A stretch of 64,000 nucleotides of DNA, taken from NCBI RefSeq assembly GCF_014207955.1, contig NZ_JACHLK010000026.1, positions 1 through 64,000 of the forward strand, given 5' to 3'. Position numbers and translations under genes: made by a program. The stretch comes from Acidovorax soli. GTDB taxonomy: Bacteria; Pseudomonadota; Gammaproteobacteria; Burkholderiales; Burkholderiaceae_C. Positions 44,687 to 54,945 of the stretch are shown piece by piece; the first letter of the stretch is position 1, and every line of letters begins with the position of its first letter. The notes under the pieces are model-generated. The model had not been told where the DNA came from and did no database searches. It worked only from the letters and a program-made list of their open reading frames with translations.

Positions 44687-45805
44687 TCAGCGAAGCTGCA
44701 GCTCGTCCGCGCCGTAGACGACCTGGATCGGCTCGATCAGCACCTGCTTGGGCCCCTCTTCCACAGACCCTGCGACCAGCGCCGGGATGCCGAGGCCCTG
44801 CGCCACCTCGACCACGCGGGCCGCGTCCTTGGCCGCCACGAACAGGGCGAAACCCGCCCCCATGTTGAGCGTGCCATAGGCCTCGTGGTCGTCGAGCTGG
44901 CATTCCTTCTGCATGAACGCCAGCACCGGGCTCACCGGCGGCACCTGCGCAATGCGGTAGGTCAGCGGCTTGGGGTGGCGCAGCAGCTTGCGCCAGCCGT
45001 GGCCGGTGATATTGGCGCAGTAATGGGGGTTGATGCCCTGTGCCGCCAGGGCCTCGGTCACCGGCGAGTACAGCACGGTGGGCGCGAGCAGCGCTTCGCC
45101 AAAGGTCTGGCCGTTGCCGATGTCCGTGAGATAGCCCTGGGGCAACCGCTCGGCCAGCTTGCGCGCCAGGGACACGCCGTTGGCGTGGATGCCGCTGGAG
45201 GCCAGCAGCACGATGGCATCGCCGGCCCCCAACCGGTCGCCCACCGACAGCCGCTCCTTGGGGCTGATGATGCCGGTGCACGAGGCCGCCAGGTCCACCC
45301 GGCCGTCGGCCACCACCCCGGCCAGGGCCGGGGTTTCGCCACCGCCCCAGGCCACCTTGCAGATGTCGCAGGCACGCTTCCAGCCCGCCACGAGCGCCTG
45401 CGAACGCTGGGCGTCGCCAAACCAGTCGGAACCGCCGGCGGCCCAGTAGGCCTGCACGACCAGCGGGGTCGCGCCCACGGTGATCAGGTCGTTGACCGCC
45501 ATGGCGATCGTGTCCTGGGCAATACCGTCGTAGTAGCTCTTGCCCGTGAGCCGGGCCATCTCATCGGCCAGCAGGGCCTTGGTGCCCAGGCATTCGACGA
45601 TGCTGGCCAGGTACATGGGGCCGACGTCGACCACATAGGCCGACTCCCCGCGCGAAGCAGCCACTTCGCTGAAGCCGTGGCCGGCCATGTGCGCCCCGGT
45701 CTGGGCCGCCGCACGCTGGGCCGCGACCTTCAAGGGGTCGATCAGTTCGTAGTTGACGCCCGTCTGGTCATAGGTCAACGGGGCGGAGGCGGGGGCAGCA
45801 GTCAT
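44687..45805 (-). CDS. PurM-like AIR synthase-related protein
   Basis: A 372-residue member of the PurM/ThiL/SelD ATP-binding superfamily. YDQTGVNYELIDP at the N-terminus and ASSGIHANGVSLARKLAERLP, NITGHGWRKLLR and GTLNMGAGFALFV align with PurM blocks, and the IAQDTIAMAVNDL region is the ATP/metal loop. It is longer than canonical PurM and the substrate-loop GGETP is present, but the N-terminal segment differs. It may be a paralogue with another amidine-forming or kinase role. No purine gene is next to it. ATG 45805 is chosen over a leader that lacks conserved sequence. Confidence 0.75.
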   Translation of the reverse strand: MTAAPASAPLTYDQTGVNYELIDPLKVAAQRAAAQTGAHMAGHGFSEVAASRGESAYVVDVGPMYLASIVECLGTKALLADEMARLTGKSYYDGIAQDTIAMAVNDLITVGATPLVVQAYWAAGGSDWFGDAQRSQALVAGWKRACDICKVAWGGGETPALAGVVADGRVDLAASCTGIISPKERLSVGDRLGAGDAIVLLASSGIHANGVSLARKLAERLPQGYLTDIGNGQTFGEALLAPTVLYSPVTEALAAQGINPHYCANITGHGWRKLLRHPKPLTYRIAQVPPVSPVLAFMQKECQLDDHEAYGTLNMGAGFALFVAAKDAARVVEVAQGLGIPALVAGSVEEGPKQVLIEPIQVVYGADELQLR

Positions 45806-45895
45806 GGATGGCGTTCTCGGCGGAGTCAGGGCCGCTATTATCGCAAGAGCCCCAGTGCGATCCATCCAAGGCCTTGGGCAGCCCGCGAGCAGGCC

Positions 45896-47563
45896 CTATG
45901 TGGCCCCACCCACGCTCAGGTGGAACTGCCCCATCGCCCCCGCCAGCCGGTTGGCCTGGTCCTTGAGGCTCTGCGCCGCCGCGGCCCCCTGCTCCACCAG
46001 TGCGGCGTTCTGCTGCGTCATGTGGTCGAGCTGGTCCACGGCCTGGCTGACCTGGCCGATCTGGCTGCTCTGTTCGCTGCTGGCGGCATGGATCTCGGAC
46101 ATCAGCGCAGTGACCTGCTGCACGCTGGTGACGATGTCCTGCATGGTGGAGCCCGCGGTGACCACCAGGCGTGCACCGTCGCTCACCTTGTCCACGCTGG
46201 TGGCGATCAGGGCCTTGATCTCCTTGGCGGCGTTGGCGCTGCGGCCCGCGAGGTTGCGCACCTCGCTGGCCACCACGGCGAAGCCCCGGCCCTGCTCGCC
46301 GGCACGCGCCGCCTCCACGGCGGCGTTGAGCGCGAGGATGTTGGTCTGGAAGGCAATGCCGTCGATGATGCCCACGATGTCGGCGATCTTCCGGCTGCTG
46401 GCGTTGATCTCGTCCATGGTCTTGACCACCTCGCCGACCACATCGCCGCCCTTCTTCGCCACCTGGGCGGCGCTGTGGGCCAGGCTGTTGGCCTGGCGCG
46501 TGCTGTCGGCATTGGCGGCCACGGTCTGCGCCAGTTGCGAAATGCTCGCGGCCGTCTGCTGCAGGCTGCTGGCCGTGTGCTCGGTGCGCGCGCTCAGGTC
46601 GGTGTTGCCGGCCGCCACTTCGGAGCTGGCGACATGGATAGACTCACCCGAATCGCGCACCTCGGTCACCACATAGTGCAGGGATTCGACCATCTGGTTG
46701 AGCGCGGTGAGCAGCTCGCCGATCTCGTCGCTGCGCTCGGTGGCCATGCGCACCGTGAGATCGCCCTGCGCCACCAGGGCGGCCGCGTCCGAAGCCTGGC
46801 GCAGCGGCAGCACGATGGAGCGGCGCAGCAGCCAGCCGAACAGCGCCGAGAGCGCGACCACGAAGGCCACGGCGAGCGCGCTGACCCACTGGGCACGCGA
46901 GGCATCGGCGATCATCGCCTGCGCGGCCGCCACCGAGGACTTTTCGGACTCGGCCAGCAACTGGTCGATGGCTTTGAGGTACTGGGCCAGCGCCGCCGCA
47001 TGCTCCTGCAGCTCCTTCTGGCTGATGACCTTGGATTCGAGCGCGTTCTGCACCAGGGTGTCGCGCAGGACCGCATACTGCTGGCGCTGCGCCTGGGCCT
47101 GTTTCCAGGCCGGCAGGGTGCTGTCGGCCGACGATGACGCCGCGAGCGACTCGTCGATGCGCTTGCGCATGGCCTCTTCGGCCGCGAGTTGGGCGCGCAT
47201 TTCGGCCACCAGGGGGAACACGTCCTGCGAACCCGTGGAACGCAGCGCGATCTGGCCGATGTGCACAGACTGTGTCTTGAACTCGCGCACCGCACGCTCG
47301 ATGGGCAGTTGCTCTGCCGTGAGCAGCGTGGCCTGGCGTGTGGTGCCCTGGCCGGTGAGCCAGGTGGTGGAGCCCAGCAGCGCCACCGCCACCCCCAGCA
47401 GCCCGAAGGCCGCTGCCAGCTTCTGCCCCACGGTCAGGGTGCGCTGGCGGCTGCGCGGGGCTGGCGAAGCAGCGGGGCGGTCCGGCGCGCGGGGCGCGGT
47501 TGCAGGGGAGGCCGTGACAGCCTGGATGCGGGTGGCACCGGCTGTCGCTGGAAGGTAGTTCAT
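45896..47563 (-). CDS. Methyl-accepting chemotaxis protein
   Basis: A 555-residue transducer. A 44-residue Pro/Ala-rich cytoplasmic start precedes helix 1 (about 48-70). A four-helix-bundle periplasmic domain (about 75-220), helix 2 (about 223-243), HAMP (about 243-295) and the signalling domain follow, the latter with the hairpin tip DIVGIIDGIAFQTNILALNA (residues differ at most positions only slightly from the Tsr tip). No C-terminal NWETF-type receptor-docking pentapeptide is seen. It is encoded alone, downstream of the oxoprolinase operon. Confidence 0.92.
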   Translation of the reverse strand: MNYLPATAGATRIQAVTASPATAPRAPDRPAASPAPRSRQRTLTVGQKLAAAFGLLGVAVALLGSTTWLTGQGTTRQATLLTAEQLPIERAVREFKTQSVHIGQIALRSTGSQDVFPLVAEMRAQLAAEEAMRKRIDESLAASSSADSTLPAWKQAQAQRQQYAVLRDTLVQNALESKVISQKELQEHAAALAQYLKAIDQLLAESEKSSVAAAQAMIADASRAQWVSALAVAFVVALSALFGWLLRRSIVLPLRQASDAAALVAQGDLTVRMATERSDEIGELLTALNQMVESLHYVVTEVRDSGESIHVASSEVAAGNTDLSARTEHTASSLQQTAASISQLAQTVAANADSTRQANSLAHSAAQVAKKGGDVVGEVVKTMDEINASSRKIADIVGIIDGIAFQTNILALNAAVEAARAGEQGRGFAVVASEVRNLAGRSANAAKEIKALIATSVDKVSDGARLVVTAGSTMQDIVTSVQQVTALMSEIHAASSEQSSQIGQVSQAVDQLDHMTQQNAALVEQGAAAAQSLKDQANRLAGAMGQFHLSVGGAT

Positions 47564-47681
47564 GGCTTTCTCCGTGGTGTTGCGTATCGGCCGCCCCTCC
47601 CCAGGAAAGCGCGGCATGCCCTGCCAATGCAAGCCCTGTGCCACTGGGCCAGGGCATGGCGCCGTTGTCGTCAGGCCGGCT

Positions 47682-50600
47682 TCAGTCGACCACGGCGCAA
47701 GCGCCGAATCCGCCGCCGCCCGGCGTGGAGATCTCGAACACGTCGCCCGGCTCCATGAGCGCCGCGCCGATGTGGTCGAGATCTTCCACCTGGCCATTGG
47801 CCCGCAGCACGCGGTTGAGCCCGGTCAGCCCGGCCTGCCCGCCCGCCATGCCGAAGGCCGGCTTGACGCGGCCGTTGGACAAGATGCTCGCCGTCATCTG
47901 CTCCAGGAAACGCACGCGGCGCACGCCGCCATTGCCGCCCGCCCAACGGCCCCGGCCGCCCGAGCCCGCGCGGATCTCGTAGCTGTCGAGCACCACGGGG
48001 AAGCGGAACTCCAGGATCTCGGGGTCCGTGAGGCGCGAGTTGGTCATGTGCGTCTGCACCACGCTCGTGCCTTCGAAGCCGCGCACCACCTGTCCTTGTG
48101 CATCGAGCACCGCACCTGCACCACTGCCGCCCGCGATGGTCTCGTAGTACTGGTACTGCGCATTGCCGAAGGTGAAGTTGTTCATGGTGGGCTGGCTGCC
48201 CGCCATGACGCCGAGCGCACCGAACAGCGCATTCGTGATGCAGGTAGAGGTCTCCACATTGCCCGCCACCACCGAAGCCGGCGGGTTGGGGTTGAGCATG
48301 GAGCCCTGCGGGATGAGGACCTGCAGGGGCTTGAGGCAGCCGGCATTGAGCGGGATGTCGTCGTCCACCAGGGTGCGGAAAACGTAGAGCACCGCGGCCA
48401 TGCACACCGCGCGCGGGGCGTTGAAGTTGTTGACCTGCTGCGCGCTGGTGCCCGCGAAGTCGATCACCGCACTACGCTCGGCGGCGTTGACCTTGACCGA
48501 GACACTGATCTGCGCGCCGTTGTCGAGAGGCAGGGTGAACTGGCCGTCCTTGAGGTGGGTGATCACGCGGCGCACCGACTCCTCGGCATTGTCCTGCACG
48601 TGGCGCATGTAGGCCTGCACGACATCGAGGCCGAACTGCGCCACCATCTTCGACAGCTCCTGCACGCCCTTCTCGTTGGCCGCGATCTGCGCACGCAGGT
48701 CGGCCAGGTTCTGGTGCGGATTGCGGCTGGGGTACGGCGTGGTGCCGCCGCCCGTGGCCAGCAGGTGGCGCACCGCCTCTTCCTGGAAGACGCCCTGGTC
48801 CACCAGCTTGACGTTGTTGATCTGCACACCCTCTTCCTCGATGCGCGTGGAGAACGGGGGCATGGAGCCCGGCGTGGTGCCGCCGATGTCGGCATGGTGG
48901 CCGCGCGAGCCCACATAGAAGGTCGGCTCCTTGCCACCGGCCACGTACACCGGAGTGATCACCGTGACATCGGGCAGGTGGGTGCCACCGTGGTAAGGGT
49001 CGTTGAGCATGTAGACGTCGCCCGGCTGCATGCGGCCCGTGTTCTCGCGGATCACGGTCTTGATGCTCTCGCCCATGGAGCCCAGGTGCACGGGCATGTG
49101 CGGCGCGTTGGCGATCAGATTGCCCTCGGCATCGAACAGCGCGCAGCTGAAGTCCAGGCGCTCCTTGATGTTCACCGAATAGGCCGTGTTCTGCAGCTGC
49201 AGACCCATCTGCTCGGCGATGTTCATGAACAGGTTGTTGAACACTTCGAGCAGCACTGGGTCCACCGTGGTGCCGGCGGCGTACTGCACCGTGCGTGCGG
49301 TCACGCGGTCGAGCACCAGGTGGTCCAGGTCCGTGAGGCGGGCCAGCCAGCCGGGCTCCACCACCGTGGTGGTGTTCTTCTCGGCAATGATGGCCGGGCC
49401 GGGGATGGCATCGCCGGGCCGCAGGTCTTCGCGCACCACCAGGGCGGCATCGTGCCACTGGCCGCCCGAGTACATGCGCACCGTCTCACGGCGCGGGTGC
49501 ACGCGCTCGGCGTGCAGGGGCAGGCGTGGCTCGGCCGGTGCATCGCCGGGGATCACGGCCTCGACCGACACGGCCTCCACCACCAGGGACTTGCCCACCA
49601 TCAGGAAGGCGAAGCGCTGGCGGTAGGCCGCCTCGAAGCCGGCCTGCACCGTGGCGATATCGCCGAACGGAACTACCAGGGCAGAGTCGGTGCCCTCGTA
49701 GCGCACATGCACGTTGTGGCGCACCTGCACCGGGTGGCTGCTGACCTGCTGGCGCGTGAGTTCGGCCTGGGCGGCCGCGCCCAGCACCTCCAGGCGCTCG
49801 GCGATCAAGGGCAGCGAGGCTGCGGCCAGCGGCAGCTCCACGGCCTGCTCGCGGATCACGGTCTGGTCCGCCAGGCCCATGCCGTAGGCACTGAGCACAC
49901 CCGCCAGCGGGTGCACGAAGACGCGCGTCATGCCCAGGGCGTCGGCCACCAGGCAGGCATGCTGGCCGCCCGCACCGCCAAAGCACTGCAGGGTGTAGCG
50001 CGTCACATCGTAGCCGCGCGCCACCGAAATCTTCTTGATGGCATTGGCCATCTGCTGCACGGCGATCTGGATGAAGCCCTCGGCCACCTCTTCGGGCTGG
50101 CGATTCGTCTGCACGGCCAGCTCGGCAAAGCGTGCACGCACGGCCTGGGCGTCCAGGGTCTCGTTGGCGGCGGGGCCGAACACGCTGGGGAAATAGGCGG
50201 GCTGCACCTTGCCCACCATGACGTTGGCATCGGTCACGGCCAGCGGGCCGCCGCGGCGGTAGCTCACGGGGCCCGGGTTGGCGCCCGCACTCTCGGGGCC
50301 CACGCGGAAACGCGCACCGTCGTAGCTGAGCACCGAGCCCCCGCCAGCGGCCACGGTGTGGATGCTCATCATCGGGGCGCGCATGCGCACACCCGCCACA
50401 TGGGTCTCGAACTCGCGCTCGAATTCGCCCGCGTAGTGGCTCACATCGGTGGACGTGCCGCCCATATCGAAACCGATCACGCGCTCCTGCCCGGCCAGGC
50501 CGGCCGTGCGCGCCATGCCCACAATGCCGCCGGCCGGGCCGGACAGGATCGCGTCCTTGCCCTGGAAGGTCGTCGCATCCGTCAGGCCGCCCGAGGACTG

Positions 50601-51338
50601 CATGAAGAACAGCTTGACGCCGGGCATCTCGCTGGCCACCTGCTCCACATAGCGGCGCAGGATGGGCGAGAGGTAGGCATCGACCACCGTGGTGTCGCCC
50701 CGGCTTACGAACTTCATCATGGGGCTGGTCTCGTGCGAGGTGCTGATCTGCGTGAATCCCACCTCCTTCGCAATGCGCCGTGCCAGTTGCTCATGTTCGG
50801 TATGGCGGTAGCCATGCATGAAGACGATGGCCACGCTGCGCAGGCCCCGGCCCCAGGCGGCCAGCAGGTCGCCGCGCAGGCTGGCCTCGTCCAGCGGCTG
50901 CATCACCTGGCCGTGCGCCCCCACGCGCTCGCGTGCCTCGACCACCTCGGTGTAGAGCAGCTCGGGCAGCAGGATGTGGCGATCGAACAGGCGCGGCCGG
51001 TTCTGGTAGGCGATGCGCAGCGCATCGCGGAAGCCCCGCGTGGTCACCAGCAGCGTGGGCTCGCCCTTGCGTTCGAGCAGCGCGTTGGTGGCCACCGTGG
51101 TGCCCATCTTCACGCATTCCACCAGCGCAGGCGTCACGGCCTCGCCGGGCGCCAGGCCCAGCAGGTGGCGGATGCCGGCCACAGCCGCATCCTTGTATTG
51201 CTCGGGGTTCTCGGACAGCAGCTTGTGCGTGACCAAGCTGCCGTCGGGGCGCTTGCCGACGATGTCGGTGAAGGTGCCCCCGCGGTCGATCCAGAACTGC
51301 CAGCGGGGAAGATGTACTTGGGGTGTCATTGCGTTCAT
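47682..51338 (-). CDS. 5-oxoprolinase, ATP-hydrolysing (fused HyuA-HyuB)
   Basis: A 1218-residue fusion of hydantoinase A (about 1-700) and B (about 710-1218), the size and architecture of 5-oxoprolinase, which opens 5-oxoproline to glutamate using [24 protein letters not shown] at the N-terminus and [15 protein letters not shown] near residue 300 are the ATP-fold motifs; [19 protein letters not shown] and [11 protein letters not shown] are the HyuB motifs. It is the last gene of an operon with TRAP transport genes and a D-glutamate cyclase family gene. A second in-frame ATG lies three codons later (51329). N-methylhydantoinases are usually two separate proteins, which favours oxoprolinase. 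Confidence 0.88.
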   Translation of the reverse strand: MNAMTPQVHLPRWQFWIDRGGTFTDIVGKRPDGSLVTHKLLSENPEQYKDAAVAGIRHLLGLAPGEAVTPALVECVKMGTTVATNALLERKGEPTLLVTTRGFRDALRIAYQNRPRLFDRHILLPELLYTEVVEARERVGAHGQVMQPLDEASLRGDLLAAWGRGLRSVAIVFMHGYRHTEHEQLARRIAKEVGFTQISTSHETSPMMKFVSRGDTTVVDAYLSPILRRYVEQVASEMPGVKLFFMQSSGGLTDATTFQGKDAILSGPAGGIVGMARTAGLAGQERVIGFDMGGTSTDVSHYAGEFEREFETHVAGVRMRAPMMSIHTVAAGGGSVLSYDGARFRVGPESAGANPGPVSYRRGGPLAVTDANVMVGKVQPAYFPSVFGPAANETLDAQAVRARFAELAVQTNRQPEEVAEGFIQIAVQQMANAIKKISVARGYDVTRYTLQCFGGAGGQHACLVADALGMTRVFVHPLAGVLSAYGMGLADQTVIREQAVELPLAAASLPLIAERLEVLGAAAQAELTRQQVSSHPVQVRHNVHVRYEGTDSALVVPFGDIATVQAGFEAAYRQRFAFLMVGKSLVVEAVSVEAVIPGDAPAEPRLPLHAERVHPRRETVRMYSGGQWHDAALVVREDLRPGDAIPGPAIIAEKNTTTVVEPGWLARLTDLDHLVLDRVTARTVQYAAGTTVDPVLLEVFNNLFMNIAEQMGLQLQNTAYSVNIKERLDFSCALFDAEGNLIANAPHMPVHLGSMGESIKTVIRENTGRMQPGDVYMLNDPYHGGTHLPDVTVITPVYVAGGKEPTFYVGSRGHHADIGGTTPGSMPPFSTRIEEEGVQINNVKLVDQGVFQEEAVRHLLATGGGTTPYPSRNPHQNLADLRAQIAANEKGVQELSKMVAQFGLDVVQAYMRHVQDNAEESVRRVITHLKDGQFTLPLDNGAQISVSVKVNAAERSAVIDFAGTSAQQVNNFNAPRAVCMAAVLYVFRTLVDDDIPLNAGCLKPLQVLIPQGSMLNPNPPASVVAGNVETSTCITNALFGALGVMAGSQPTMNNFTFGNAQYQYYETIAGGSGAGAVLDAQGQVVRGFEGTSVVQTHMTNSRLTDPEILEFRFPVVLDSYEIRAGSGGRGRWAGGNGGVRRVRFLEQMTASILSNGRVKPAFGMAGGQAGLTGLNRVLRANGQVEDLDHIGAALMEPGDVFEISTPGGGGFGACAVVD

Positions 51339-51378
51339 GGTGTTTCCGATGGGAGAGATAAAGGGGTCAGGGCTGGAT

Positions 51379-51927
51379 TCAGGCGGCATCGGCGCAGGCC
51401 GGGGCCAGGCGCTGCAGGAGCTGGCGCACGGCGGGAATGGGGGGCGCACTGGCCAGGGCATGCGCGCGCGGGCACCAGGGCCCGCCCAGCGCGGTGGCCC
51501 AGGCCATCACGGGCAGGATGTCGGCCGGTGGCAGGGTCTGCATGGCCTCGATCACGATGCGCAGCTCCTGCGCGAGGCGGTTGCCGGGCGCAAAGCGCCA
51601 GTGGTACTGGCCGCAGCCCACGCGCACGGCACGGCTGTCCTTCTCGGTCATGGCCACGAGCCAGTCGCAATGGAAGTCCGCGCAGTCCGTTGCAGGGGGA
51701 TCGGCCAGGCAGACGGTGTAGATGTTCTCGAAGCTGCGGTTGAAATTGCGCACCAGGGTCTCGGCAATCGCCTCGCGCCCCTGGGCCGAAGGCGGAAACA
51801 CCATGCCGCCCTGGCGCAGCTCCATCTGCAGCAGCGCGCCGCCGGCAAAGGCCTGGGCGATCAGGTGCGGGCGGTTGCCGTCCTTGGCGCGCAGATAGGT
51901 CTCGATGGAATCCTGGGGCGTGTGCAT
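51379..51927 (-). CDS. SnoaL/NTF2-like protein of unknown function
   Basis: A 182-residue protein. The first 115 residues look like an NTF2-type cone ([41 protein letters not shown]). The C-terminal 60 residues are Ala/Pro-rich and less conserved. Such folds often bind small ligands or act as accessory enzymes. It lies between the second TRAP binding protein and oxoprolinase, with gaps of 35 and 40 bases, so it is part of this operon. Confidence 0.6.
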   Translation of the reverse strand: MHTPQDSIETYLRAKDGNRPHLIAQAFAGGALLQMELRQGGMVFPPSAQGREAIAETLVRNFNRSFENIYTVCLADPPATDCADFHCDWLVAMTEKDSRAVRVGCGQYHWRFAPGNRLAQELRIVIEAMQTLPPADILPVMAWATALGGPWCPRAHALASAPPIPAVRQLLQRLAPACADAA

Positions 51928-51962
51928 GGTGCTTCTCCGGCTGTGGATGGGAAGAATTCAAT

Positions 51963-52928
51963 TCAACGCTGCGTGTAGTAGGGAATGAAGATCTGGTTGG
52001 CCTCACCGCCGACGGAACGCACCCACTCGCGTGAGAAGCGTTCGCCCAGGCGCTTGAGGTCGGCATCGAGCTCGGCGCTCGCACGCTCGACCTTGATGCC
52101 CTTGCGCTGCAATTCGCCCACGGACTCCTGGGCGATGGCCTCGCTCAGGGTCCAGCCGCGGGCCTCGGCGTCCGACGCGGCCTTGCTGACGGCCTGGCGC
52201 ACCGGTGCCGGCAGCGCATCGAAGGCCTGCTGGTTCACGAACACGATGTTCTTGGGAAACCAGGCATTGATGCCGTAGTACTGGCGGATCTGGCCCCAGA
52301 CCTGGTTCTCCACCCCCGTGAGGGCCGAGGTGATCATGGAGTCGAGCTGCCCTGCCGCCAGCGCCTTGTTGACCTCGACCATGGGCACATCCACCGGCGC
52401 TGCCCCCAGCATTTCGGCGATGCGCACCGTGGCGGGGTTGTAGGTGCGCATGCGCGTGCCCTTGAAATCGGCAGACGATTTCACCGGTGCAGTGGAGAAC
52501 AGGCCCTGCGGCGGCCAGGGCACGGCATACAGCGCCTTGAGACCCTTGCGCGTGAAATGCCCTTCGATCAGCGGGCGCTGCAGCTCCCACAGCCGGCGCG
52601 CATCGGCATAGCTGCGCACCAGGAAGGGCACGGTGTCGGCCCCGGCGATGGGCATGTCCGCCACCAGGCTGGTCATGATGGTCTCGCCCGCCTGGGCCTT
52701 GCCGGCCTGCACCGCCTGGGGAATCTCCGCCAGTTTGGCCAGGCTGTTGTTGGCGTGTACCTCGATCTTCAGGGCCCCGGCGGAGGCCGCCTCCACTTCC
52801 TGGGCGAACTGCACCAGATTGCGCGTGTGGAAGGTCTCCGCGCGGTAGCCCGTGGCCAGTTTCCACTGTGCCTGGGCGTGCACCATCGGGGCCACGGCGA
52901 GCGCGGCCAACCAGACCATGTGTTTCAT
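51963..52928 (-). CDS. TRAP transporter substrate-binding protein (DctP), second copy
   Basis: A 321-residue periplasmic DctP protein with a signal peptide ending near VHAQA. The family markers are RNLVQFAQEVEAASAGALKIEVH, ADTVPFLVRSYADARRL and the Arg-containing FKGTRMRTYNPATVRIAEMLGA, which holds the carboxylate-binding arginine. It is a clear paralogue of the DctP at 54946 in the same operon. Since only one DctQM pair is present, both may feed the same permease. Confidence 0.93.
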   Translation of the reverse strand: MKHMVWLAALAVAPMVHAQAQWKLATGYRAETFHTRNLVQFAQEVEAASAGALKIEVHANNSLAKLAEIPQAVQAGKAQAGETIMTSLVADMPIAGADTVPFLVRSYADARRLWELQRPLIEGHFTRKGLKALYAVPWPPQGLFSTAPVKSSADFKGTRMRTYNPATVRIAEMLGAAPVDVPMVEVNKALAAGQLDSMITSALTGVENQVWGQIRQYYGINAWFPKNIVFVNQQAFDALPAPVRQAVSKAASDAEARGWTLSEAIAQESVGELQRKGIKVERASAELDADLKRLGERFSREWVRSVGGEANQIFIPYYTQR

Positions 52929-53007
52929 GGCAAGTTCCTGGGGTGGGGGAAGAAGGGCCAGCGCAGTGCGCGCCGGCGGACACAGAGGAAGGCGTAAGGC
53001 CTGGGGC

Positions 53008-54318
53008 CTACTTGGACGCGCCCATGACGAGGTCCGGGACGATGGTGACGATCTGCGGGAAGACCGTGATCAGGCCGATGCACACCACCAGGCAGAAGAA
53101 GAACGGGATGGCGGCCTTGGCAATGAGGTTGCTGTCCTTGCCGGTCATGTTCTGCAGCACGAAGAGGTTGAAGCCCACGGGCGGCGTGACCTCGGCGATC
53201 TCGACCAGCAGGATCACGAAGATGCCGAACCAGATCAGATCGAACCCGGCCTTCTCGATCATGGGCATCACCACGGCGGCGGTCAGCACGATCATGCTGA
53301 TGCCGTCGAGCGCCGTGCCCAGCACCAGGTACACGCCCACCAGGCAGGCGATCAGCGCATAGGGAGACAGGTGCATGGAGTCGACCCAGGCGGCCAGCTC
53401 GCGCGGGATGCCGGTGAAGGCCATGGTCTTGGTCAGGAAGGCGGCGCCCGCCAGGATGAACATGATCATGCAGCTGGTGCGGGCCGAGCCGGCCAGGCCT
53501 TCCTTGAAGTTCTGCCAGGTCAATGCCTTGCACCAGGCGGCCAGGGCCAGGGCCCCCACCACGCCATAGGCCGCACATTCCGTCGCCGTGGCCCAGCCGG
53601 CCACCAGCGACCAGCAGATGAACACGATGAGCAGCGCGCAGGGAATCAGGTTGCGCGACAGGTGCAGCTTCTCGCGGAAGCTGAGCGCCGGCTCGTCCGG
53701 CGGCATACGGTCCTTGTTGCGCACCGACCACCAGGCGATGTAGCCCGAGAACAGCAGCATCAGCAGCAGGCCGGGCAAAAAGCCCGCCAGGAAGATGCGG
53801 ATGATGGAGGCATCGGCCGCCACGGCGTACACCACCATGGTGATGGACGGCGGGATCAGGATGCCCAGGGTGCCGGCCGTGGCCAGCGAACCGATGGCGA
53901 TGCCCTCGTCGTAGCCGCGCTTCTTGAGCGCCGGCAGCGAGACCTTGGCGATGGTGGCGCAGGTGGCCGCCGACGAGCCCGAGACCGAGCCGAAGATGCC
54001 GCAGCCCAGGATGGTGGTGTGGAACAGCCGCCCGGGCACCTTGCCCAGCCAGGGGGCCAGGCCACTGAACATGTCCTCGCTGAGCCGGGTGCGGAACAGG
54101 ATCTCGCCCATCCAGATGAACAGCGGCAGGGCCGCCAGCTCCCAGCTCGCATTGCTTTCCCAGAAGGCGGAAAAGAGGTTCAGCCCGGCATGGCTGTTGG
54201 TGAAGAAGGCCTGGCCGACCCAGCCACAGATGGCCAGGGTCATGGCGATCCAGACACCGCCGGAGAGCATGAGCAGCATGATCACCAGCAGGAAGGCGCC
54301 GATGGAAAGAATGTCCAT
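53008..54318 (-). CDS. TRAP transporter large permease (DctM)
   Basis: A 436-residue membrane protein with about twelve helices. The family motifs are PLFIWMGEILFRTRLSEDMF, GSVSGSSAATCATIAKVSLPALKKRGYD and GTLGILIPPSITMVVYA. It carries the Na+-coupled transport channel of the tripartite ATP-independent system. Start ATG 54318 is 11 bases after the DctQ gene. The next gene is the second DctP. Confidence 0.95.
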   Translation of the reverse strand: MDILSIGAFLLVIMLLMLSGGVWIAMTLAICGWVGQAFFTNSHAGLNLFSAFWESNASWELAALPLFIWMGEILFRTRLSEDMFSGLAPWLGKVPGRLFHTTILGCGIFGSVSGSSAATCATIAKVSLPALKKRGYDEGIAIGSLATAGTLGILIPPSITMVVYAVAADASIIRIFLAGFLPGLLLMLLFSGYIAWWSVRNKDRMPPDEPALSFREKLHLSRNLIPCALLIVFICWSLVAGWATATECAAYGVVGALALAAWCKALTWQNFKEGLAGSARTSCMIMFILAGAAFLTKTMAFTGIPRELAAWVDSMHLSPYALIACLVGVYLVLGTALDGISMIVLTAAVVMPMIEKAGFDLIWFGIFVILLVEIAEVTPPVGFNLFVLQNMTGKDSNLIAKAAIPFFFCLVVCIGLITVFPQIVTIVPDLVMGASK

Positions 54319-54329
54319 GGTCGTTCTCC

Positions 54330-54935
54330 TTACAGGTCCGACGAGAAGTCGCCCTTGGCGTGGCGCTCTTCCACCAGGCGCACGAAGGTGGGCACCCCGC
54401 CGCGCGCCACGATCCACCATTCATCGACCACGGCCATGAGGAACAGGATGGAGCCGACGGCAAAGCTCAGCTGGGGGATCCAGACCGGCACAGCCCACAG
54501 GCCCTGCGCCACTTCGTTGAATTTCCAGCTCTCGTAGGTGAAGGCGCAGGCCCACCAGGTGAGGTAGCCGATGGCCAGCACGGCCACCGACAGGCAGGCC
54601 AGCTCGAAGACGCGGCGCGTGGCCGGCGAGAGCTTTTCAAGCACCAGGGTCACGCGCACGAAGTCGCCGTGCTTGAAGGCATGGGCCATGGTCAGGAAGG
54701 CGGCAGCGGCGCACAGCCAGGCCACCACGTCGTTGATGGCGCCGGTGGGAAAGCCGAACTGGCGCCCCAGGGACTGCACCACCATCAGCACGCAGATGGC
54801 GGCGATGCACCAGGCACCGATGGTGCCTGCCACGTCGTAGCAGGCATCCAGCACGCGGCGCAGCAGGTGGGGTGGCATGGCCACCCCGGCCTGTACGCCG
54901 GCGGGCGCCGCAGAGGTTTGGGTCAGGGAAGACAT
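54330..54935 (-). CDS. TRAP transporter small permease (DctQ)
   Basis: A 201-residue four-helix membrane protein. The N-terminal leader of 28 residues is cytoplasmic; helices start near 36, 68, 110 and 148. GDFVRVTLVLEKLSPATRRVFEL is the typical loop. It pairs with DctM. Gaps are ten bases to DctP and 11 to DctM, consistent with one transcript. Confidence 0.92.
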   Translation of the reverse strand: MSSLTQTSAAPAGVQAGVAMPPHLLRRVLDACYDVAGTIGAWCIAAICVLMVVQSLGRQFGFPTGAINDVVAWLCAAAAFLTMAHAFKHGDFVRVTLVLEKLSPATRRVFELACLSVAVLAIGYLTWWACAFTYESWKFNEVAQGLWAVPVWIPQLSFAVGSILFLMAVVDEWWIVARGGVPTFVRLVEERHAKGDFSSDL

Positions 54936-54945
54936 GGTGGCCTCG

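Noticed and set aside
47562-51743. 1393-codon plus-strand open frame
   Set aside because: Antisense to the 5-oxoprolinase gene; it has no RBS and only low-complexity sequence.
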